DNA of 64,000 nucleotides from Micromonospora andamanensis (lineage in GTDB: Bacteria; Actinomycetota; Actinomycetes; Mycobacteriales; Micromonosporaceae). Made by a program: the position numbers and the translations under genes. Location of the stretch: the NCBI RefSeq assembly GCF_016863495.1, contig NZ_BOOZ01000006.1, positions 124,001-188,000 of the forward strand, written 5' to 3'. The notes beneath the pieces are model-generated. The model did no database searches, was not told the origin of the DNA, and was given only the letters and a program-made list of their open reading frames with translations. Of the stretch, positions 52,097-60,267 are shown piece after piece (position 1 is the stretch's first letter; every line of letters starts with the position of its first letter).

Positions 52097-52579
52097 GGGT
52101 TGTGGTCCTCCTTGCATGAGGGCGTGCGTCTGCGGCGGCCGTCGCGTGCGCGGACGACCACCGCAGACGATGAATAGGGGGTGATGGGCAGCGACCGACG
52201 GCGCTCGGTGGCCTGCGTCGCGGTGGTCCCGGCATCGCAGGATCGCGAGAAGCCGCGGTCACGGGAAGTCGTCGCCGATGACGACGGCGACGTGAACGCC
52301 CAGGTGATGACTCCGCCACTGCTGGTTGGGCTGCTCTGCGGTGGTGCCGGGGTGGCGCATCGCCATCAGGTCAGGGCTGAGGAACTGGCGGAGTGCTTGT
52401 ATGCGAAGTGCCTCGTATGCCGCAGTTCGCGTCGACGATGATCGCGACAGCCGCCGCCTGTGTGGGCTCGGCGGTCACTCGCCGCTGCCCTGCGCGGCAT
52501 GGTTTCGATGTCCGGGTCCGTCGGTAGTTCCGCATCAGGCAACGTTGGCTCTGTTGGGCGGTCTGCGACGATGGACTGT
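52097..52579. other. 483-bp divergent intergenic region
   Basis: No gene is convincing. An imperfect inverted repeat (CGTCTGCGG near 52127 and CCGCAGACG near 52161) lies at the island-gene side. Promoters for the minus-strand array and for the plus-strand VOC gene should be here. Confidence 0.5.
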
Positions 52580-52912
52580 ATGGACGAGGAAGTCATTCCT
52601 ATTCTTCGCGTCGAGGACGCTTCGGCGGCGGTTGGGTGGTACGAGCGTTTGGGCTTCGCCTGGCAGTGGGAACACCGGTTCGAGCCGGAACTTCCCGCGT
52701 TTGTCGAAGTTGCTCGCGGCGGCGTGCGGTTGTTCCTCTCGGAGCACGAGGGCGACGCCCGCCCTGACACGTTGGTCTACCTGCGCGTTCGTGATGTCGA
52801 TGCCGTCGCTGCCGAGTTCGGTGTGCCGGTGGAGGAGGCTCCTTGGGGGCGTGAGGTCGAGTTGCGCGACCTTGACGGCAACCGGCTTCGGATCGGTACC
52901 CCGACGAAATGA
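52580..52912 (+). CDS. VOC / bleomycin-resistance-like protein
   Basis: The 110 residues have the VOC fold. IPILRVEDASAAVGWYERLG opens it and FAWQWEHRFEPELPAFVEVA follows. FLSEHEG and the C-terminal VELRDLDGNRLRIG close it. The family includes bleomycin-binding and glyoxalase proteins. A short stand-alone member suggests a drug-binding immunity protein, but metal-ligand positions are not certain. It is the only plus-strand gene in the island and carries no clear ribosome binding site; ATG 52571 is an alternative start. Confidence 0.8.
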   Translation: MDEEVIPILRVEDASAAVGWYERLGFAWQWEHRFEPELPAFVEVARGGVRLFLSEHEGDARPDTLVYLRVRDVDAVAAEFGVPVEEAPWGREVELRDLDGNRLRIGTPTK

Positions 52913-52959
52913 GCACTTGCCGTGCCGGCGCGCGCTGGGCTTCGTCGGTGGCGATGGCG

Positions 52960-55263
52960 TTATCGATCTGCTCGGCGTGCTTGCCTGGGTTTCTGCCCAG
53001 GGGTGGGTGTCGGTGCGGGTCGGGTGGTGAGGTAGATCCCCCAGTCAGGGCTGGCGTGGCGCGCCCACTGGTTGGCGGTGTCGATGTTGATACCGAGCAG
53101 GTCGACGAGCAGGGGTGGGGGTAGCTGTGCGGCAAGGTTGATCAGTGCGGTGGCGCGGCCGTGCGCGGCTCGTGGCATCTGGTGGCGTGCGAGTTTGCGG
53201 TGTAGGGCGGCGACGTGGGTGCCGGGCAGCCCGCCGGGGAAGATCCACCGTGGTCCGGCATTGGCGGCGTTGGGGTGCCTGGCGGCGGCGGTGATTTGGG
53301 CGTGCAGCAGGCTCGCGACGGCGGGGGCGAGTCGGAGTCGGTGCTTGCCGAGTAGCAGGTAGGTGTGGGTGTCGCCGGCTGCTGCCTCGCGGAGCACCTC
53401 GGCGGTGTGGAGGCGGCTGATGCGGGCGAGGGTCATGCCGTAGAGCAGGTTGAGGCTGCTGGCGGTGCGGACGTCCAGCGGCAGGGTGGTGTCGGTGAGC
53501 GCGCGTCGTAGGTGGTGCCAGTGCTCGTCCTCGGTGAGCGCGTCGGGGTTGTGGTCTCGCTGTCGGGGCGTGATGGTGACGTCACCGACGAGGTGGCGGC
53601 GGCGGGCCCAGCGGAGGAACTCTTTGGCGAGGTAGCTGTATTCGTGTGGATGCTCGACGCGCCACCGGTCGACGTCGGCTTGGGTGAGGTCGGCCAGGGT
53701 GAGGTGGTAGCCATCGATCCAGGTGAGGAGTCGGATCGCGGCGGTGAGGCAGGCGCGTTGGTAGTGCGCGGCGCCGCCGGTGAACGGCCGTCGGGCAAGA
53801 CGTTGGCGGGCGCGGCGGTGCAGGGTCCAGCGAGCCCAGGTGCGCACCAGGTGCGCGTGCGCGGCGTTGAGGGTGGTGAGTTGCTGCTCGAGCCAGGGCT
53901 CGATGCGTTCGAGCTGTTCGGCGCGGGCGGGTAGGACACCGTGCTGGACGAGCACTGCGCGGAGGCGGTGCAGGGCCTGCTGTTGCGGAAGGGCGTCGAG
54001 CAGGTCGTGGGTGAGGGGCATATTGGCGTCGACGATGGCGGTGACGAGCGCGGCGGTGGGGCCGTCGGGTCGTAGCCATCGCCAGACGGCTTCACCCGTG
54101 CCGGCGGCGAGCAGTGCTTCGGCGAGGGCCTGGCGGGCGGTGACGTCCTCGCCTTCGACGGCGATCAGTGTGTGGATGCGGGCCTGGGCCAGGCATCGGT
54201 AGCAGGTGCGGTCGACGGGGAACGAGCCGGAGGCGCCGCAGCGGCGACAGGTGTAGTCGTAGTCCAGGTCGGCGCAGCCTGCGCAAAGTCGCCTGCCGAT
54301 GTGGTCGAGGCCGATGAGGATCCGGTGTTGGTGGCAGCGGGGGCATGGTTGCGGGGCGCGGCGTATGCGCTGGTAGCAGCCGCTGCAGGCGGCACCGATC
54401 GGCCATCGCACGTTGATAAGGCGGTGCCGGCCGCAGAAGGTGCAGGTCGCGGGGCGGGCGCGACACGTGTCGCAGGTAAACGCGCCGTCTGCGGCTTTGT
54501 GGCGGCTCACGGGCCGTTGCTGTCCGCAGGAGGCGCAGGGCTGGACCGGTCGGCGGTGGCAGGCGTTGCAGTAGCCGGGTTGCCCGTTGGTGGGGCGGGT
54601 GTGCCATCTGGCGATGGCGCCGCAGTGTCCGCACTTGCGCAGTGGGCGCTGGTGGCAGCTGCTGCAGACCGGGCCGTCGTCGGAGCGGGCGTGCACCGGC
54701 CGCACGCGCCCACAGCGGGCGCAGGCGAGGTGGGGTGCGGTGTAGCAGGCGCGGCAGAGCGGATCGTCGCCGCGCTGGTAAACACGGCCGACGGCTCCGC
54801 AGCGGGAGCACGACCCGGCGGGTGCGCGGTGGCAGCGCTGGCACAGCCCGGTCCCGTCTGCCTGGCGGTGGGTGATTGTCGCCTGCCGGCCGCAGCCCGC
54901 ACAGGTCTCGACTGGCCGGGCAGCGGAGCGGCACGGCCGGCACAGACCGTCCGCGCGCACCGCCGGTCCCGGACGCACCAGAGCGCCGCAGGCGGAGCAG
55001 GCAACCCGCTGCCGCAGCCGCAGGCAGGTGTCACAGACCCGGCCGCCGTCGACCACGTTGCGCAACTGCGGCACGGTCGCCTGGCAGTCCAAGCAGGCCG
55101 GCAGCACGACATCAGGGAAGCCGGATTCGTGCAGCGCGTGGGCGATGTGCACCAGCGTCAAGGGCAGGTCCGACGAAGCGCTGGTAAGCACGAGGTCACG
55201 GCCTCGCAGGTAGTCGCGAAGCGGTCCAGCGGCGCGGCCGTGCCCGGCGAACCGTCGCGTCAA
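52960..55263 (-). CDS. Ten-zinc-ribbon protein with tyrosine-recombinase-like C terminus
   Basis: The 767 residues contain twenty CxxC pairs between residues ~57 and ~375, enough for ten zinc ribbons. A ~350-residue recombinase-like half follows. It has a SAM-like helical part (HPHEYSYLAKEFLRWARRRH), LLYGMTLARISRL where the first catalytic Arg would be, AAHGRATALINLA for HxR, and LLGINIDTANQWARHASPDW for the final motif. The nucleophilic tyrosine position is unclear, so it may bind or bridge DNA without cutting. The TTG start lacks a clear site. Coding-like sequence runs ~110 bp upstream (to ~55377) without an ATG, GTG or TTG, so initiation is odd. It is last in a three-gene module with an HTH protein and a recombinase. 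Confidence 0.78.
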   Translation of the reverse strand: MTRRFAGHGRAAGPLRDYLRGRDLVLTSASSDLPLTLVHIAHALHESGFPDVVLPACLDCQATVPQLRNVVDGGRVCDTCLRLRQRVACSACGALVRPGPAVRADGLCRPCRSAARPVETCAGCGRQATITHRQADGTGLCQRCHRAPAGSCSRCGAVGRVYQRGDDPLCRACYTAPHLACARCGRVRPVHARSDDGPVCSSCHQRPLRKCGHCGAIARWHTRPTNGQPGYCNACHRRPVQPCASCGQQRPVSRHKAADGAFTCDTCRARPATCTFCGRHRLINVRWPIGAACSGCYQRIRRAPQPCPRCHQHRILIGLDHIGRRLCAGCADLDYDYTCRRCGASGSFPVDRTCYRCLAQARIHTLIAVEGEDVTARQALAEALLAAGTGEAVWRWLRPDGPTAALVTAIVDANMPLTHDLLDALPQQQALHRLRAVLVQHGVLPARAEQLERIEPWLEQQLTTLNAAHAHLVRTWARWTLHRRARQRLARRPFTGGAAHYQRACLTAAIRLLTWIDGYHLTLADLTQADVDRWRVEHPHEYSYLAKEFLRWARRRHLVGDVTITPRQRDHNPDALTEDEHWHHLRRALTDTTLPLDVRTASSLNLLYGMTLARISRLHTAEVLREAAAGDTHTYLLLGKHRLRLAPAVASLLHAQITAAARHPNAANAGPRWIFPGGLPGTHVAALHRKLARHQMPRAAHGRATALINLAAQLPPPLLVDLLGINIDTANQWARHASPDWGIYLTTRPAPTPTPGQKPRQARRADR

Positions 55264-55363
55264 CTGCTGTGCCGTGTCGGCCGTCAGCTCCGGGATGCGT
55301 GTGGCCAGCAGCGCGGCGACCTCGGCGAGAATGCCGTCGCTGCTGCGCCCCGCGTAGGCGATC

Positions 55364-55696
55364 TCAGGCTCCGTCCGGGCGGCGGATCACCGTCCGCTTC
55401 GCCGCCGACCGGGCCGGAGCAGCTGCGGTGCCGCCGCCGGCGGCCTTGCGGACTTGGGTGTTGACCGCGGTCACCTCGATCAGGTCGTTCGGTGTGACGT
55501 CGAGGATGTCGCACAATGCCGCCAGGATGTCCATGCTCAGCCGCTGCGGCGGCGTGGTCACCAACCGGTAAACCTGCTCCCTCGACAACTGAACCCCCCG
55601 CTCGGCCAGCAGCGGCACCAGCTCCGAGGTTTGGAACAGGCCCTTCTCGGCCATCCGCAGCCGCAGATGCCACACGATGCCCATCCGCTTCGTCAC
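55364..55696 (-). CDS. Small XRE-type HTH protein of the recombinase module
   Basis: The 110 residues carry an HTH (ELVPLLAERGVQLSREQVYR; LSMDILAALCDILDVTPNDL), the short XRE form found beside actinobacterial recombinases. An Ala/Arg tail follows. Its start overlaps the recombinase stop (ATGA) and its stop lies just before the coding-like upstream extension of the zinc-ribbon gene. It probably regulates the module or directs the recombinase. Confidence 0.82.
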   Translation of the reverse strand: MTKRMGIVWHLRLRMAEKGLFQTSELVPLLAERGVQLSREQVYRLVTTPPQRLSMDILAALCDILDVTPNDLIEVTAVNTQVRKAAGGGTAAAPARSAAKRTVIRRPDGA

Positions 55697-56826
55697 CCCG
55701 CCGCTCCCTCCGCCATCGGAAACCGGGCCAGCGCGGCGTCCAGCAACCGGTTGCGGAACTCGTCTGACACCGACGTGTACAGCGCCGTCACCGACGCATG
55801 AGAGTGCCCGACCTGTTGTTGCACCATCAGCGGCGGGTACCCGAACTCCAACAGGTGTGTGACGTAGGAGTGCCGCAGCGAGTGCAGGTCCAACTCCTCG
55901 GGCAGCCCCGCGTCACGCGCCGCGCGCCGGAACGCCACGTCCAGATACCCCCGCGAGATCCGACCGCGCCGTTCCGTCACGAACATCGCCGGATGCTCGC
56001 CCGGGCCGAACTGCGGCCGCAGCTCCTGCACCCACTCCCGCAGCAGGTCCACCACCCAGTCCATCTCCGGCACCGTCAACACCGTGCGTCGCCGCGCCGG
56101 CCCACCCCGCGACGCCTTGCCGTAGCGCACCTGCACCGACCCGAACCGGTCGTAGCGTGGCACGCGCGGGTTGCGCCGGAAGTCGACCACATCCAGCATC
56201 GCGGCTTCCTGCCGCCGCAACCCGAACGCGTACACCGTCTTGAGCACCACCGCGTCCCGCCACGCCGCCAACACACCCTTGCGGCCACGACCGCGAATAA
56301 CCGCGACCCTGTCGTCCGCGGCGTCGAACAGCGCCTGCACCTCGTCATAGGTCAACGCCCGGCGGCCCGGGCGCCCCTCGTACTCACTCAGGTGCGCAAC
56401 GGTGTTCCACTCGTGGCAGACCTGCACCGGCGGCTGCCCGAACCGGCGTACGCACTCCTCCGCCCACCCGTACCGCCGATCAGTGACGAACTCGCAGAAC
56501 AGCCGCAACGTCATCTGGTACGACCGCACCGTCGAGTGCGCCAGCGGCCTGCCGCCCGACACCAGCGACGACGTGAACGCCTCCACCTCACCCGGCGTCC
56601 ACTGCCACGGATACAACCCGGTGAACTCCGCGAAGCGGCGCACCAGCGCGATACGCGGCTTGATCGTCGACTCCCGCGACAACCGCGACCGCTGCTGACG
56701 CCACCAGCTCTCCAGCATGCCATCGAACACCGCACGCTGCGGATCCAACTGCACCACGCCGGCCGGCAAGACCAGGTGCACCGCACCCGGGAGATCAACG
56801 CTCCGCACGCCCACACCGTATTGCAT
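55693..56826 (-). CDS. Tyrosine recombinase / integrase, intact active site
   Basis: The protein has about 377 residues, with an N-terminal SAM-like DNA-binding domain (LVRRFAEFTGLYPWQW; VRSYQMTLRLFCEFV). The catalytic set is complete: AFGLRRQEA (Arg ~202), YGKASRGG (Lys), LHSLRHSYVTHLL (HxxR, ~315), VGHSHASV (His) and TALYTSVS (Tyr ~347). It can cut and rejoin DNA and is the best integrase candidate. The ATG at 56826 lies inside a TTGCAT palindrome; the frame extends to 56913. It is coupled to the HTH gene by ATGA. Confidence 0.9.
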   Translation of the reverse strand: MQYGVGVRSVDLPGAVHLVLPAGVVQLDPQRAVFDGMLESWWRQQRSRLSRESTIKPRIALVRRFAEFTGLYPWQWTPGEVEAFTSSLVSGGRPLAHSTVRSYQMTLRLFCEFVTDRRYGWAEECVRRFGQPPVQVCHEWNTVAHLSEYEGRPGRRALTYDEVQALFDAADDRVAVIRGRGRKGVLAAWRDAVVLKTVYAFGLRRQEAAMLDVVDFRRNPRVPRYDRFGSVQVRYGKASRGGPARRRTVLTVPEMDWVVDLLREWVQELRPQFGPGEHPAMFVTERRGRISRGYLDVAFRRAARDAGLPEELDLHSLRHSYVTHLLEFGYPPLMVQQQVGHSHASVTALYTSVSDEFRNRLLDAALARFPMAEGAAG

Positions 56827-56835
56827 TAGATGCAA
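56821..56835. repeat. TTGCAT palindrome 1 at the recombinase start
   Basis: TTGCATTAGATGCAA is a 6+3+6 palindrome covering the likely start codon of the recombinase. A sister palindrome lies 118 bp away, and both continue with CAAYAATG. Confidence 0.7.
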
Positions 56836-56901
56836 CAATGTGAAGTAAGGGGCCTTGGCCGCAGGTCGGTGCCGCCGAGCGCCTAGGGTTGGACGTAGGC
56901 A

Positions 56902-56922
56902 AACCGTTGCCACACAACGGTT
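56902..56922. repeat. Inverted repeat between the TTGCAT palindromes
   Basis: AACCGTTG (56902-56909) and CAACGGTT (56915-56922) flank CCACA. Its position midway between the two palindromes makes it a candidate core site for recombination or a regulator site. Confidence 0.55.
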
Positions 56923-56938
56923 CTCGGCCAGGCGAATG

Positions 56939-56953
56939 TTGCATCTGATGCAA
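56939..56953. repeat. TTGCAT palindrome 2
   Basis: TTGCATCTGATGCAA differs from the first palindrome only in its central bases and lies 7 bp past the stop of the cell-wall hydrolase gene. Confidence 0.7.
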
Positions 56954-56959
56954 TAATGG

Positions 56960-58066
56960 CTACTTAACGATCCGGCGGACGGCAGCGAGGTTGTTCAGCC
57001 AGGCGGAGAGTCGGCTGATTTTGACGACGTCGCCGGTGTGGGGAGCCTGGATGAGGAGTCCTTGGCCGAGGTACATGCCGACATGGCCGGGGCGGGCGGC
57101 GCTGCCGCGGCTGCCCGGGATGAACAGCATGTCTCCCGGGCGCAGGTCGCGGTGGTCGGTGACCGCTGTGCCGGCGTGGACTTGTTCGCTGGTGGTGCGG
57201 GGGATGCCGATGCGCGCGGCGCGGTAGGCCTGTTGCATCAGCGAGGAGCAGTCGCACTGGTGTCGGGCGATGCCGGAGTGCGGGGCGGTGCAGTCCCCGC
57301 CGAAGGTGTAGGGCGAGCCGAGTTGCTGCAGGGCCCACCCGATGGCGGTGACCACCTGTGGTGGGGTGCCCGGTGGCAGGGTGAACCCTGCGGGCAGGGG
57401 AACCTGGTCGGCGCCGGGTTGGCCGTCGCCGCCGTCGAACAGGCACAGCGGGTTGGCCATCGCCTGTTCCAGGTCTGCGGCGACGGGGCCGGCGGGGGTG
57501 CCGCCGGCCAGGACGCGGACCAGGGCGATCGCGTCGTCTTCCCACTTGGCGTAGGCGCCGGGGTAGGCGGAGCGCTGCACCGCCTGCGCGGCGTCGGTCA
57601 ACGCCATGGCCTGCCACCCGTCGACGGCCAGCAGTGCCTGGTAGAACTTCCCGGCCGCGTAGTCGGGGTCGTGTAGTTGTGTGGGAGTTCCCCAGCCTTG
57701 CGAGGGGCGTTGCTGGAACAGGCCGACGGAGTCGCGGTCGCCGCCGGGCAGGTTGCGCAGGGTGGATTCCTGCATCGCGGTGGCCAGGGCGATGACCCAG
57801 CCTCTCGGCGGCACCGTCAGCCGCTCGCCAACGGCGATGATCGCGGCGGCGTTGCCGGTTTGCTCGCGGTCCCACCCACCGGTGCCGGCAGCCGGCGGGG
57901 ACATGTCCAGAGTGGGCAGCAGCGGCTTCCCGTCCGGGCCGACCGCGTTGTAGCAGGCGGCCGAGGCGTTGCCGCCGCCGGTGAACAGGGCGCCGATCCC
58001 GCTGGCGCAGACCACCACCAGGGCGATCACCCCGGCGGCGAGGCCGGCGAGGGCGCGGGCGCTCAC
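56960..58066 (-). CDS. Lytic transglycosylase-like / NlpC-P60 cell-wall hydrolase
   Basis: The 368-residue protein has an N-terminal membrane anchor (LAAGVIALVVVCASGIGALF). A transglycosylase-like domain follows (VIALATAMQESTLRNLPGGD; VGLFQQRPSQGWG), then a C-terminal NlpC/P60 domain (~245-368) with catalytic Cys in QCDCSSLMQQAYRAARIGIP and His in RPGHVGMYLG. Two-domain hydrolases like this are typical of conjugative elements in Gram-positive bacteria, where they open the cell wall for the transfer channel. No other transfer gene is certain in the window. GTG start, GTGA overlap with the gene upstream. Confidence 0.85.
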   Translation of the reverse strand: MSARALAGLAAGVIALVVVCASGIGALFTGGGNASAACYNAVGPDGKPLLPTLDMSPPAAGTGGWDREQTGNAAAIIAVGERLTVPPRGWVIALATAMQESTLRNLPGGDRDSVGLFQQRPSQGWGTPTQLHDPDYAAGKFYQALLAVDGWQAMALTDAAQAVQRSAYPGAYAKWEDDAIALVRVLAGGTPAGPVAADLEQAMANPLCLFDGGDGQPGADQVPLPAGFTLPPGTPPQVVTAIGWALQQLGSPYTFGGDCTAPHSGIARHQCDCSSLMQQAYRAARIGIPRTTSEQVHAGTAVTDHRDLRPGDMLFIPGSRGSAARPGHVGMYLGQGLLIQAPHTGDVVKISRLSAWLNNLAAVRRIVK

Positions 58067-58563
58067 CGCGGCACTCCCGCCGCACAGGGCCTGGACGATC
58101 CCTGACTGCTGCTGGCGTGGTCCAGGCAGGTGGTGAGGTGGTAGGTGGCGGTGCGGGTGCCGTCGCTGGTGTAGACGCCGATCGTGGCGGTGTCCGCCTC
58201 GATGAGGTAGACCCATTCGACGTCGAGGTGTCCGGCGTGGCACAGCGGGAACACGGTGATCGGCTCCGGCGTATCGGCCACGCCGTTGGTGCTGCTGGCC
58301 AGGGTCATGCCGATGCCCGGCACCGGCTGCTGACCGGCGAAGGCGGACGTGGTGGCGGCGGTGGTGTCGGGGTCGAGGTGCTCCCAGTCGTGGGCGAGGA
58401 CCGCGCCGATCAGCGCGGCGGTGTCGTGGTGTGCGTGGCGGGCCCAGATCGCGGCCAGGGCCGGTAGCACGACGGCGGGGCGGCCGTCGAACAGGACGTA
58501 CCGGGCGTGCGCGAGATGGGGCGTGTCGGGGCTGGTGGCGCCGATGTAGCAGGGGGTGCTCAT
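58063..58563 (-). CDS. Unknown protein, split counterpart of the 51425 N-terminal domain
   Basis: The 166 residues include YVLFDGRPAVVLPALAAIWA, AALIGAVLAHDWEHLDPDTT and VEWVYLIEADTATIGVYTSD. The same order of segments is found in the first part of the 51425-52096 protein (AEAPEVL-type, DAMAAALLARPWLQL, WLYLLHLNHRRLVVY). Function unknown. AAGGAG precedes the ATG; GTGA coupling to the hydrolase gene. Confidence 0.7.
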   Translation of the reverse strand: MSTPCYIGATSPDTPHLAHARYVLFDGRPAVVLPALAAIWARHAHHDTAALIGAVLAHDWEHLDPDTTAATTSAFAGQQPVPGIGMTLASSTNGVADTPEPITVFPLCHAGHLDVEWVYLIEADTATIGVYTSDGTRTATYHLTTCLDHASSSQGSSRPCAAGVPR

Positions 58564-58613
58564 GGCACGGAACTCCTTCAGACGATGAGGCGGTTGGAAA
58601 TCAGGGGCCGCTG

Positions 58614-58862
58614 TCATGGCTGGTGCTGCTCGCCGGGGCGCGGCCAGGTGGCGGGCGTGGCGTGCCAGCCGAAGATCGGGTCAGTGGTTTCGGCTGATCC
58701 GCAGCGGTCGCAGCGGGCAGCGGTGTCGTTGCCGTAGCCGGCCATCGATGGCAGTTCGGTGGTGGTGACCTCGTTGACCGCGCCGCAGATCAGGCAGCGC
58801 AGTGACGCTCCGTCCGGCCCGTGTGTTTCGAACACCGGCTCGTCCGGGTGGGTGCGGGTCAT
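58614..58862 (-). CDS. Small zinc-ribbon protein, split counterpart of the 51425 C-terminal domain
   Basis: The 82 residues contain RCLICGAVNEVTTTELPSMA and RCDRCGSAETTDPIFGWHAT, a four-cysteine ribbon nearly parallel to the tail of the 51425-52096 protein. ATGA overlap with the gene upstream. Function unknown. Confidence 0.72.
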   Translation of the reverse strand: MTRTHPDEPVFETHGPDGASLRCLICGAVNEVTTTELPSMAGYGNDTAARCDRCGSAETTDPIFGWHATPATWPRPGEQHQP

Positions 58863-59443
58863 GACGCGCCGCCTGGACGGCCGGTCGGGGTGTGGCCGGT
58901 GGTGGCGGCCAGCAGCGCGACCAGGCCGGGATGTGTGGCGGGGATGTCGGCCGGTTCGGGGATGTCGTCGACGCGGACGAGGGGGTGGTCCTCGCCGCGT
59001 AGGCGGGTGAGCTGGTAGAGGCGCCCGTCGACGTCGACGGCGTCGACTCGGTGAACCTGCCGGGGTTCCCCGTCGCTGGTGTGGATGTCGTGGTAGCAGG
59101 CAGCCCACGCCAGCAGCCGCGCGTCCGGGGCGGTGGCGCGTGCCTGGTCGATCATCGTGTCCAGGGTTTTCTGGTAGGGCGTGGGTGCCGCCCGGTGGTG
59201 CAGGCTGCCGGCAAGGCGGTGCAGCAGGGCGGGTAGACCGGCCGGATCGCGGAGCAGGTCCTCGGGGTGCAGCGGGAACTCCAGGCTGTGCATCGCGCGC
59301 CGCCTGCCTGGGCGGGCGGACGTGAGGAGCCAGTCGTGGACGAGCAGCAGTGTCGGGGGTTGGCCCCAGCCGAGGTGCTCTGCGTCGGCGTCCGCCGCGA
59401 CGAGGCAATCGGTGAGGGTGTGAACAGCGTTGAAGGACAACAC
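58859..59443 (-). CDS. Unknown island protein, repeated family member B
   Basis: The 194 residues share two landmarks with the genes at 46209 and 62434: LGWGQPPTLLLVHDWLL near the start and AVDVDGRLYQLTRLRGED near residue 145. A GTG start with AGGAG upstream. Function unknown. A 16-bp hairpin lies before it. Confidence 0.68.
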   Translation of the reverse strand: MLSFNAVHTLTDCLVAADADAEHLGWGQPPTLLLVHDWLLTSARPGRRRAMHSLEFPLHPEDLLRDPAGLPALLHRLAGSLHHRAAPTPYQKTLDTMIDQARATAPDARLLAWAACYHDIHTSDGEPRQVHRVDAVDVDGRLYQLTRLRGEDHPLVRVDDIPEPADIPATHPGLVALLAATTGHTPTGRPGGAS

Positions 59444-59467
59444 GGAGGTCTCCTATTTCAGGTGGAG

Positions 59468-59512
59468 ACGCCGAACGCCCCGCGGCCGGAACGGCTGCGG
59501 GGCGTTCGGCGT
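59468..59512. other. Intergenic hairpin
   Basis: Perfect 16-bp arms ACGCCGAACGCCCCGC (59468-59483) and GCGGGGCGTTCGGCGT (59497-59512) lie between the GGDEF stop and the next gene's ribosome binding site. Confidence 0.8.
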
Positions 59513-59535
59513 GCGCGGCTCGGACGGGATGAGAC

Positions 59536-60171
59536 TTAGCGGTGGTGGCGGTCGCGGCTGCGCACCGTCGCGGTGCGGTGGGGCAGGTACTCGCGTACCC
59601 CACCGTCGGTGGCTTTGGCCTCGTACATGGCGCTGTCGGCCTGGCTGAGCAGGTGCCGGACGGTGGTGTTGGGGTGGCGGGTGTGGGTGTAGCCGACCGA
59701 AGCCGTCACGCGCAGATCGCCGTTGACGACACGGATCGAATCGGCGGCGATGACCCGCCACGCGGCGCGGGCCGCAGCGTCGGTGTCGTCCTGGTTGCCG
59801 CGCACGAGCAGGGCGAACTCGTCGCCGGAGAGCCTCGCAATGACCCACACCGGCGCGGCGAGGCTGGCCAGGCGGCGTCCGACCTGCTGGAGCAGGTCAT
59901 TGCCGACCTCGTGGCCAAGGGTGTCGTTGACGGTCTTGAACCCGTTGAGATCCAGCAACACCACCCCGACCGGGGCGTTGTCCTCTAAAGCGGCGCGCAG
60001 ACGGGCGAGGAACAGCCGCCGGTTGGGCAGCCCGGTGACGTCGTCGTGGGTGGCGTCGTAGCGGGCTTCCCGCAACGCGCGCTGTTGCCGCCACAGCACC
60101 GCGGCTGCGAGGGCCAAGCCGGCGAGGATCCCGCCGGCGCAGGTGAGCATCTGTTGCACGATTTGCGACAC
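59536..60171 (-). CDS. Single-pass membrane GGDEF diguanylate cyclase
   Basis: The protein has about 211 residues: one transmembrane helix (AGGILAGLALAAAVLWRQQR) and a complete GGDEF domain. DDVTGLPNRRLFLARLRAAL opens the domain and VVLLDLNGFKTVNDTLGHEV carries the metal and base-binding part. The active loop is RLSGDEFALLVRG (SGDEF, usually functional). It probably makes cyclic di-GMP, unlike the degenerate protein at 201-2645. No sensor domain is seen. GTG 60171 has AAGGAG 8 bases upstream; longer starts exist. Confidence 0.87.
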   Translation of the reverse strand: MSQIVQQMLTCAGGILAGLALAAAVLWRQQRALREARYDATHDDVTGLPNRRLFLARLRAALEDNAPVGVVLLDLNGFKTVNDTLGHEVGNDLLQQVGRRLASLAAPVWVIARLSGDEFALLVRGNQDDTDAAARAAWRVIAADSIRVVNGDLRVTASVGYTHTRHPNTTVRHLLSQADSAMYEAKATDGGVREYLPHRTATVRSRDRHHR

Positions 60172-60200
60172 TGATACGGCTCCTTGCTTTGGAAGGAGCA

Positions 60201-60243
60201 CCGGGGGCGGGCGAGCAGCGACCAACTCCACGCCCGCCCCCGG
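60201..60243. other. Intergenic hairpin upstream of the GGDEF gene
   Basis: Perfect 13-bp arms CCGGGGGCGGGCG (60201-60213) and CGCCCGCCCCCGG (60231-60243) flank a 17-base loop and end ~10 bases before the GGDEF ribosome binding site. Confidence 0.7.
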
Positions 60244-60267
60244 GCTGTCCTACAGATCTGGGTGCCG

